DNA from: Streptomyces puniciscabiei
GTDB taxonomy: Bacteria; Actinomycetota; Actinomycetes; Streptomycetales; Streptomycetaceae
DNA length: 64,000 bases
Direction: 5' to 3'
Assembly (NCBI RefSeq): GCF_006715785.1
Contig: NZ_VFNX01000002.1
Coordinates: forward strand, 372,001 to 436,000
Made by a program: the position numbers and the translations under genes. Below are positions 33,484-40,154 of the stretch, piece by piece. The first letter of the stretch is position 1. Each line of letters opens with the position of its first letter. Under the pieces are notes generated by a model. The model was not told where the DNA came from. It worked only from the letters and a program-made list of their open reading frames with translations, and did no database searches.

Positions 33484-34815
33484 TCACACACCCGCGGGCC
33501 AGGTCTGCTCCTCCCGGCTCCCCTCGGACCAGGGGTGCAGCGGGGTGAGCGCGTGGGTGCGGTCGAGGTAGCAGAAGGCGTCGTAGCGCTGGGCCAGAAC
33601 CGTGGGGACGTAGTTGCCGACGCGGTCGTACTGCGGCCGGTACACCACGCCGATCGCGCGGTGACCATGCTCTTCGTGGAACCATTCGCCCCGCCCGGAG
33701 GAGGGCGGATGCTGGAACTGCACATGCGGGAAGACGAACAGCGCCCGCTCGCCCGGCAGCGCCCGGTGCAGCAGATCCTCCACACTCCCCCGGCGGGCGG
33801 CCGGCACGCCCATGATCCTCGGTGCGTCGCCCCAGGCGTCCGCGGCGATCACGGTGCCGGAGTGCGAGCTGAACCCGACAAGCACCACACCCCTCCCCAT
33901 GTGCCGCTCGCGCACCAGCTGGCCGACGTTTATCTCGCCGACGTCGGCCATGTCCGTGGCACGCGCGTCGCCGATGTGGGTGTTGTGCGCCCAGACCACG
34001 GCCTTGGCCTCGGGGCCGTAATGCTCCATCAACCGGTCCAGCGTGTCGGCCATGTGGCGGTCCCGGATGTTCCACGACTCGGGGCCGCTGTCGAGCATGA
34101 CCCGGTAGTAGGCCTCGGCCCCGGCCAGCACCTCGGCGTTCTGCCGGGCGGCGAATTCCGCGAGCGAACCGTCCATGGCCGCCGCCTGCGCCGCCCGCCG
34201 CCGCAGCTCGGTGAGCAGGGACACCACCTGGGGCTCACAGCCCTCCGGCACATAGCGGGTGGCCACCGCGTAGGACTGCGGATCCCGGGCGTACGGCTCG
34301 AAGCAACGGCACGCCTCCAGGGCGTGCTCCACCTTGTCGGGATCGTGCTCGCGCAGGTGGGCCAGCACCACGTCCAGCGACTCCCACAGGCTGTAGACGT
34401 CCAGCCCGAAGAAGCCCACGCGCCGCTCGGGCGGCAGAGCCTCGTTGTGCCGGCGCAGCCACCGGGTGAAGGCGGCCACGTCGGTGTTGCCCCACATCCA
34501 CGTCGGCCAGCGCCTGAAGCCCGCCAGCACCTCGCCGGGATCCTCGGGCGCGCCCGGCGCGGCGACCACGGCGCAGTGCACGGCCTGGCAGTCCGGCCAG
34601 TCGCCCTCCACCGCGACGAAGGAGAAACCCTTCTCCTCGATCAGCCGGCGCGTCAGCAGATCGCGCACCCGGTAGTAGTCCGCGGTGCCGTGGGACGCCT
34701 CGCCGAGCAGCACATGGCGGGCGTCGCCGATGCGTTCCATCAACGGGTCCAGCGACGCCGGATCGGTCAGCGGCAGGGCCTGCCTGCGGATGCGGTCCTG
34801 GTCGGTTTCGGGCAC
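33484..34815 (-). CDS. Erythromycin-esterase-family hydrolase
   Basis: A 443-residue cytosolic protein with the EreA/EreB-like catalytic set: LLGEASHGTADYYRVRDLL near residue 30 (Glu and His), VAVEGDWPD, VGFFGLDVYSLW and VVWAHNTHIGDA near residue 285 (His). A C-terminal WFHEEHGHRAIGVVYRP to YDAFCYLDRTHAL block completes it. EreB-type enzymes hydrolyse macrolide lactones by a metal-independent histidine mechanism, but most homologues, including this broad branch, have unknown substrates; macrolide resistance should not be assumed. GTG 34815 is preceded by GGGGAG; longer upstream frame is non-conserved. It is divergent from the sigma-factor gene with 239 bp between. Confidence 0.87.
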   Translation of the reverse strand: MPETDQDRIRRQALPLTDPASLDPLMERIGDARHVLLGEASHGTADYYRVRDLLTRRLIEEKGFSFVAVEGDWPDCQAVHCAVVAAPGAPEDPGEVLAGFRRWPTWMWGNTDVAAFTRWLRRHNEALPPERRVGFFGLDVYSLWESLDVVLAHLREHDPDKVEHALEACRCFEPYARDPQSYAVATRYVPEGCEPQVVSLLTELRRRAAQAAAMDGSLAEFAARQNAEVLAGAEAYYRVMLDSGPESWNIRDRHMADTLDRLMEHYGPEAKAVVWAHNTHIGDARATDMADVGEINVGQLVRERHMGRGVVLVGFSSHSGTVIAADAWGDAPRIMGVPAARRGSVEDLLHRALPGERALFVFPHVQFQHPPSSGRGEWFHEEHGHRAIGVVYRPQYDRVGNYVPTVLAQRYDAFCYLDRTHALTPLHPWSEGSREEQTWPAGV

Positions 34816-35054
34816 GGACGCTCCCCTTTCCGCGGACGCCGCACCGGGTTCCCGCACCGCCGCGGGCCGAAACGGCGGGCATCCTCGCGCCCGCACCGGG
34901 AGCGCCCGCACCGGGAGCCGTCCCCGCGCACGGAACGCACGTGTCCCAACGCCGCGGCCGGGTACCCGCCACCATGGTCGACCCCCTCCGGAGCCACCGG
35001 GTCGACCTCCCGGCAAGCACAGAGTCGAAGCGACAGGAGTCGGAGGCCGGAACG

Positions 35055-36077
35055 ATGCCTGCCCCGGCACGATCCGCACTCGCGGATCCCCAAGAGCGCC
35101 GCCGTGCCGCCGCCCGAGCGGCCCGCCCGCGCAGCCGGGTCCCGGAGACCACCGGCGACGAGCCGGACCTGCTCGGACAGTACCTGGTCCAGATCGCCGC
35201 GACCCCCCTGCTCGACGCCGCGGACGAGGTGCGGCTGGCCCGGCACATCGAGGCCGGAGTGCACGCCACCGAGGAACTGGAGCGGGCCGGCACCGGCGAG
35301 CACGCTCTCTCCCCGTCGCGGCGCCATGAGCTGGAGGCGGCCGCGCGGGAGGGCATGCAGGCCAAGGACCACATGATCCGGGCCAACCTGCGGCTCGTGG
35401 TGTCGATCGCCAAACGGCACGCCCACCGGGGCGCGCCCCTGCTCGACCTGATCCAGGAAGGCAACCTCGGGCTGATGCGGGCGGTGGAGAAGTTCGACCA
35501 CACCAAGGGCTTCAAATTCTCCACGTACGCCACCTGGTGGATCCGGCAAGCCATCGAGCGGGGCCTGGCCCAGCACGCCCGCACCGTACGGCTGCCGATG
35601 CACGTCGTGGAGCAACTGCAGAAGCTCGCGAAGGTCGAACGGCAACTCCAGTTGCGCCTCGACCGCGAGCCGACGGACGACGAGGTGGCCCGGGAGAGCG
35701 GGTTCGCCGAGGACCGGGTCGTCTGGCTGCGCCGGGTGGGCCGGCAGGCGCTGAGCCTGGACACGCCTGTGGACGAGACGGGCGAGACCGTGGTCGGGGA
35801 CCTCATTCCCGCCACCGACGTACTCCAGGCCCCGCAGGTCGCCGAGTACCGGGCGCTCGCGGAGGACCTCAGGGACGCCCTGGGCGTGCTGGCACCCCGC
35901 GAAGCCATGATCCTCAGTCTGCGCTACGGGCTGCACGACGGGCATCCGCGCACGCTGCAACAGGTGGCCGACCAGGTCGGGCTGACCCGGGAACGCGTGC
36001 GCCAGCTGGAGAAGGAGTCCCTCACCCGGCTGCGGGCACCCGAGACGGGCGAGCGCCTGCTGGACTGGGCGGGCTGA
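35055..36077 (+). CDS. Group 2 sigma-70 factor (HrdA/C/D-like)
   Basis: A 340-residue sigma factor without region 1.1. Region 1.2 is DLLGQYLVQIAATPLLDAADEV. Region 2 is MIRANLRLVVSIAKRHAHRGAPLLDLIQ followed by EGNLGLMRAVEKFD and TYATWWIRQAIERGLA (2.1-2.4). Region 3 starts at IRLP-like VRLPMHVVEQ, and region 4 holds LAPREAMILSLRYG and QVADQVGLTRERVRQLEKESL. The set is that of HrdB-like non-essential principal-type sigma factors. ATG 35055 has GGAGG eight bases upstream; in-frame ATGs at 34974 and 34941 lack one. Its proximity to a stress-type esterase and DUF2267 genes hints at stress or stationary-phase use, which is inference. Confidence 0.93.
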   Translation: MPAPARSALADPQERRRAAARAARPRSRVPETTGDEPDLLGQYLVQIAATPLLDAADEVRLARHIEAGVHATEELERAGTGEHALSPSRRHELEAAAREGMQAKDHMIRANLRLVVSIAKRHAHRGAPLLDLIQEGNLGLMRAVEKFDHTKGFKFSTYATWWIRQAIERGLAQHARTVRLPMHVVEQLQKLAKVERQLQLRLDREPTDDEVARESGFAEDRVVWLRRVGRQALSLDTPVDETGETVVGDLIPATDVLQAPQVAEYRALAEDLRDALGVLAPREAMILSLRYGLHDGHPRTLQQVADQVGLTRERVRQLEKESLTRLRAPETGERLLDWAG

Positions 36078-36135
36078 GACGACACCGCTCGGCCGGCCCG
36101 GGCTGCCCTCTGTCCGCGCTGTCCGCGCTGTTCGC

Positions 36136-36158
36136 GCCCCGGAGCCTGGCGCCGGGGC
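36136..36158. terminator. Possible terminator between convergent genes
   Basis: GCCCCGG (36136-36142) can pair with CCGGGGC (36152-36158) around a 9-nt loop, in the 137-bp gap between the rightward sigma factor and a leftward membrane protein gene. The same gap holds three tandem copies of CTGTCCGCG (36110-36136, last with one change) and two CAGGCCCGGGC elements. Confidence 0.4.
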
Positions 36159-36214
36159 CCGGCCGCGCTCAGGCCCGGGCACGGACCCCCGGGCATCGGG
36201 TTCAGGCCCGGGCG

Positions 36215-36499
36215 TCAGGACCCCGGCGTCCCACCGAGCGTCGTGTTCCGTGTCCGGCGCGACCGGGAGCCGCGGTGGCGGCCGTTGTGTGCCGCGCCGC
36301 TCACCATGATCACCAGGCCCACGCAGAAGATGAGCGCCAGCGCGAGTCCGGAGCTGAACAGGGCGAGCCCGCTCATGGTGGCGATGTCGTGATCGAGGAC
36401 GGACACCGTGTACTCGGGCCCGCCGGACAGGTTGCCCGCGATCGCGAGGGCCGTGAAGGCGGCCGCGCCCGCGAAGAGGAGCAGTCCGATGAACCGCAT
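36215..36499 (-). CDS. Small two-helix membrane protein
   Basis: A 94-residue protein starting MRFIGLLLFAGAAAFTALAIAGNLSG with a first helix at about 3-22. A polar stretch (GPEYTVSVLDHDIATMS) is followed by a second helix at about 46-70 (LFSSGLALALIFCVGLVIMV) and a basic tail. I recognise the pattern as a common hypothetical membrane protein of streptomycetes, without known function. ATG 36499 is chosen because GAGGAG lies nine bases upstream; the in-frame ATG at 36508 would overlap that site. Confidence 0.72.
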   Translation of the reverse strand: MRFIGLLLFAGAAAFTALAIAGNLSGGPEYTVSVLDHDIATMSGLALFSSGLALALIFCVGLVIMVSGAAHNGRHRGSRSRRTRNTTLGGTPGS

Positions 36500-36612
36500 C
36501 CCAGTCATCTCCTCGCACGGGGGTGTGTCAGTCGTGCGGGTACCCCGTGCCTCTCCGGTCATCCCGTGCGGTGGGGCCGTATGCCCCCGCCCGCGCCGGG
36601 TACTCCGGTCGC

Positions 36613-37065
36613 ATGGCCGGTATCGAACTCAGAAGCGCAGCCTTCAGTGACCACAGCATGATCCCGCGCCACTACGCACATGACGCGGACAACGTGTCTC
36701 CCCCGCTCACCTGGTCCGGAGTACCGGATGACGCGGCGGAGCTGGCCCTGCTGTGCGAGGACCCGGACGCACCGTCCGGAACCTTCGTGCACTGGCTCGT
36801 CACCGGTATCGACCCCCACGCCGGGGGCCTGGACGCCGGCGAGACACCCCAGGGCAGCCAGACCCATCGCAACGGATTCGGGGAACGGGGCTGGGGCGGC
36901 CCACAGCCCCCGGTCGGCGACAACGCCCACCGGTACTTCTTCCGGCTCTACGCCCTCCCCGCCCCGGTCTCGCTCCCGGACCGGGTCAGCGCCGACGAGG
37001 CCCACGCCGTCCTGGACCGGCAGCAGCTGGCCAGCGGCACCATCGTCGGGCTGTACCAGCGCTGA
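36613..37065 (+). CDS. PEBP/YbhB-YbcL family protein
   Basis: A 150-residue phosphatidylethanolamine-binding-protein relative: GIELRSAAFSDHSMIPRHYA, then NVSPPLTWSGVPDDAAELAL with the ligand-pocket DPDAPSGTFVHWLVTGID motif near residue 45, and GDNAHRYFFRLYALP near 105. Bacterial YbhB/YbcL proteins share the fold of Raf kinase inhibitors, but their role is unclear. ATG 36613 starts directly before the first conserved strand. No clear operon partner is seen; the hydrolase pseudogene follows. Confidence 0.9.
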   Translation: MAGIELRSAAFSDHSMIPRHYAHDADNVSPPLTWSGVPDDAAELALLCEDPDAPSGTFVHWLVTGIDPHAGGLDAGETPQGSQTHRNGFGERGWGGPQPPVGDNAHRYFFRLYALPAPVSLPDRVSADEAHAVLDRQQLASGTIVGLYQR

Positions 37066-37273
37066 CCGCGGCGGCCCGCATGCGCGGGCATGGGACGGGG
37101 CTCCGGCATGGCGTGGCCTCGCGGCCCGCCGTGTCGGGAGCACGGATCTGGTGCACGGCATCGGCGACCGTACCCGCCTCGAGGGCTTCGGCCCCGGCCG
37201 GCCCGATCGGTCCGCGCCGGCCGAGCCGGTGGAGTGACCCGGCCGGATGGCGCCGCCCGGGGCGTGATGGGCC

Positions 37274-38063
37274 GTGACGCCGCAGGACGCGGCCGGCCCG
37301 CCCTTTCCCCAGGACACCGGCATCGCCTTCCACGACGGCGTGTGGGGCCGCATGCGCAGCCGTACGCAGCCGTGCCGTGGGTCGGCCGCGGCCGGCGATG
37401 CCCGAGGTCGTCCTCGTACAGGGCACGGGTGTGGCCGACCACCTGCTTCCCGGGCTGGCGACGCTCGGCATGTGGACCCGTGCGCACCTGCTGGAGCTGC
37501 CCGGCTTCGCGGGCAGCGGGGATCCGCCGCACGAACTCGACGTACCGGAGTTCGGCCGCTCGGTCGCGGACTGGCTGCGGTCACGGGGCCCCGCCCGCAC
37601 GCTGCTGATGGGGCACTCCAGCGGCACCGGGTCACCGCACGCGCGGCGGTGGGCGCGCCGAACGTCGTCGCGCCGGCCCTGGCGAGTCCCACGGTCGATC
37701 CGGTCGCGCGCACCCTGCCCCGACTGCTGCTGCGCCGGCGGCTGGACTCCCGGCGCGAGCCCTCCGGTCTGTCGGAGTCGCACCGCCCGGAGTGGAAGCG
37801 GGCCGGGCTCAGGCGCATGGTGCACACCGCGCGGGTCCATGTCGCCGACGACCTGGAGGAAGCCGTCGCCCGGCTGCGGATGCCGCTGCTGGTGAATCCG
37901 CGGCCGGGACGACCGGATCAGCACCCCCGAGTGGGGCCGGTGGCTCGTCACCCTGGTGCCGGACAGCACGTATCGCCAGGTACCGGGGGCGCACACCCTC
38001 CCCTGGCCGGTCCCCGATGCCTGGTCGCAGCCGGTGCGGGAGCCGGCCGCAAGAGCCCCGTGA
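37274..38063 (+). pseudogene. Alpha/beta hydrolase pseudogene with several frameshifts
   Basis: The recognisable protein runs through frames in this order. FPQDTGIAFHDGVWGRM starts at GTG 37274. PYAAVPWVGRG follows near 37360, and PEVVLVQGTGVADHLLPGL to LLMGHSSGT from about 37398, which contains the GHSSG nucleophile elbow. VVAPALASPTVDPVARTL to DDLEEAVARLRMPLLV follows near 37670, and finally RDDRISTPEWGRWLV (the late Asp region) with the stop at 38061-38063. At least four frame changes are needed, so no full product is made. Either this is a decayed hydrolase or a region of poor sequence quality; third-position GC remains high within each piece, which indicates recent damage. Confidence 0.85.
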
Positions 38064-38141
38064 ACCCCGCCCGTGCCTGGTACTCGGCCCGCGTCAGCAG
38101 CAGGTGAGCGTGGCCGGGGTCTGGGCGACGCGGGTGAACGG

Positions 38142-38537
38142 CTAGGAGAGCGGATCGGGTTCCGTGAACAGCGTGCCGAACTCGTCCGGCAGGGCGTCTC
38201 GCAGGTCGGCGGCCAGAGACGTGTCCTCCGCGGAGATCCGGCAGACCACCGTCCGGGCCAGGAACAGGGCCTGGTCCGGAGTCGCACCCACGGGCCGGGC
38301 CACATCGGCCAGCAGTTCGTCGAGCCGCATGCCGGAGCCCTCCGCCACGTCGGCGCCGTACTGCAGCGCGGGACGTTCGTGGGCCGGTACGGCCTGGCGC
38401 AGATGCTCCCGGTGCGGTGGGTCCAGGCGACTGCTCAGCGCCGCGAGGACCAGATGCACGGCGGCGTCCGCCGCCTCCGGGTCGTCGAGCCGAGCGCGCG
38501 ACGCCACCTCTTCCACCAGATGCCGATGGCTGATCAT
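38142..38537 (-). CDS. DUF2267 protein (second copy)
   Basis: A 131-residue helical DUF2267 relative: HLVEEVASRARLDDPEAADAAVHLVLAALSSRLDPPHREHLRQAVP, then a repeat-like second half (LDELLADVARPVGATPDQALFLARTVVCRIS) and LPDEFGTLF at the end, parallel to the LPSGYAALF of the copy at 33062. ATG 38537 is preceded by GGGAGG. Two DUF2267 genes flank the sigma factor and esterase within about 5 kb. Function unknown. Confidence 0.82.
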   Translation of the reverse strand: MISHRHLVEEVASRARLDDPEAADAAVHLVLAALSSRLDPPHREHLRQAVPAHERPALQYGADVAEGSGMRLDELLADVARPVGATPDQALFLARTVVCRISAEDTSLAADLRDALPDEFGTLFTEPDPLS

Positions 38538-38692
38538 GCTGCCTCCCGCTGGTGAGGACGGGGTCATGCCCGAGGGGTCCGAGCGGCGACCCTGGGGGCC
38601 GCGTTCCACGGGTGCCCGTGGGGCCGACGCGTACACGGGACGACGCCACGGGCGGACGTCGGCGTGGCCCTGGCGGCGTACCAGCGGGTCCG

Positions 38693-39841
38693 TCACGGCC
38701 GGCCGGAGACGGCCTTCGCCCAGCCCTGGGTGACCGTCTTCCTCGCCTTCTCCAGTTGCTCGTCCGTCGGGAACTGGGGTGTTCCCTCAACCGTCGGCAG
38801 TCGTGCGGCGGCGGCCTTGTCGAGGGTGCCGTCCTGCTTCATGACGTCCATGAGCACCGGGCGGGCGTAGCCGCGCAGCCGGAGGTTCTGGCCCTCTGTG
38901 CTGAAGAGGTACTCCTGCCACAGGCGGGCGGCCGCCGGGTGCGGGGCGTGCTTGTTGACCGCGAGGGCGAAGTACTGGGCGAAGCTGCCGTCGAAGGGGA
39001 TCGCGACCTGCCAGTCGACGCCCTTGTCGCGGAGCTGGTCGGCGTAATGGAGGTTGACGTAGTCCCAGTTGATGCTGATGGGGGTCCGGCCGTCCTCGAC
39101 GGTTGCCGTGGTGGAACTGACGGGATTGAAGTTGCCGATCTTCTCGAGCTGGGCGAAGAAGTCGAGGCCGGGCTGGATGTTGTCGAAGGACCCGTTGTTC
39201 GCCAGCGCGGCGGCGTAGACGCTGTCGAAGGCGGTGGCCGACCGGGTCGGGTCGCCTTCCAGCGCGACCTTGCCCTTGTAAGCGGGCTTCAGCAGATCGG
39301 CGAAGGTCTCGGGACAGGTCCTCACCCGGTGGGCGTCGCAGCCGATGGAGATGTAGCCCCCGTAGTTGTTGGACCAGCGGGCGTTCGCGTCCTTCTGGTT
39401 CATGGGGATCGAGTCGAAGGCGGCGACCTTGTACGGCGCGAGCAGGTTCTGCTGCGCAGCGGTCCGCGCGAACGTGTCGCCCACGTCGATCACGTCGGGG
39501 GCCGTCGGACTGTTCCCCCGCTTCCGCAGGGCGTCGATCTCGTCCTCGCTGTGGCCGTGCGGGTTGTCGACCCTGACCTTGATCCCGTACTTCTTCTCGA
39601 AGCCGTCGATCAGCCCGCCGTAGTCGGCCCAGTCACGCGGCAGCGCGATCGCAGTGAGCGCGCCCTCCCGTTTGGCTGCGGCGATCAGTGCGGGCATGCC
39701 GCCCGCGTTCTCGGCGGACGTGGCCACCGACGGCTTCTGGGGCCTGGCGGTCGGTGGTGGGTTGCCGCAGGCGCTCAGGCCCAGTGCCACGAGAGCGAAG
39801 CAGCCGGCGACGGCCGCTGCTCGGGCACGGGGTGTGGTCAC
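38693..39841 (-). CDS. ABC transporter solute-binding lipoprotein (orphan)
   Basis: A 382-residue extracellular type-2 solute-binding protein with a lipoprotein signal (ALVALGLSAC, lipobox Cys near residue 25). The mature part has GALTAIALPRDWADYGGLIDGFEKKYGIKVRV, PDVIDVGDTFA, VNKHAPHPAAARLWQEYLFSTEGQ and a long helical end, the layout of the iron(III)/thiamine/polyamine/2-aminoethylphosphonate cluster. The ligand is not predictable from motifs. GTG 39841 follows AGGAG. No permease or ATPase gene lies on either side, so it must work with a distant transporter or be a remnant of a deleted operon. Confidence 0.88.
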   Translation of the reverse strand: MTTPRARAAAVAGCFALVALGLSACGNPPPTARPQKPSVATSAENAGGMPALIAAAKREGALTAIALPRDWADYGGLIDGFEKKYGIKVRVDNPHGHSEDEIDALRKRGNSPTAPDVIDVGDTFARTAAQQNLLAPYKVAAFDSIPMNQKDANARWSNNYGGYISIGCDAHRVRTCPETFADLLKPAYKGKVALEGDPTRSATAFDSVYAAALANNGSFDNIQPGLDFFAQLEKIGNFNPVSSTTATVEDGRTPISINWDYVNLHYADQLRDKGVDWQVAIPFDGSFAQYFALAVNKHAPHPAAARLWQEYLFSTEGQNLRLRGYARPVLMDVMKQDGTLDKAAAARLPTVEGTPQFPTDEQLEKARKTVTQGWAKAVSGRP

Positions 39842-40118
39842 GACGGCTCCTGGGTGGGGAATGCGGTTGTCGCCGAAGGATGCGGCTTGTCACAGGGTGT
39901 GTCGTACCACCGCCAGGATGCGCGGTTCCGCCGTGGCGCGCGCGGTCGTGGACGTCCGAAGGCTGTCGCGGGCCGGGCCCCGGCGTACTCCGGTCCGCCG
40001 GCACATGGCCCACAGCGTCGGCGAAGTCGTCATGGGTCAGCGTACCCGGCCGCCCCGTCGGCCCAATCCCGCCCGGAAAGCCTGCGATCAGCGTGTTCTC
40101 CCTGCGGAACGCGCTCTT

Positions 40119-40154
40119 CTCACACCGCCGTGTCGTCTCACAGCGCCGTGTCGT
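40119..40154. repeat. 18-bp tandem duplication across a stop codon
   Basis: CTCACACCGCCGTGTCGT (40119-40136) is followed directly by CTCACAGCGCCGTGTCGT (40137-40154), one mismatch. On the minus strand this duplicates the last five codons and the stop of the SpoIIE-type gene (DDTAL-stop). Confidence 0.85.

Noticed and set aside
33484..34815. Macrolide resistance determinant
   Set aside because: The family is named after erythromycin esterases, but most members have other or unknown substrates and no macrolide context is present.
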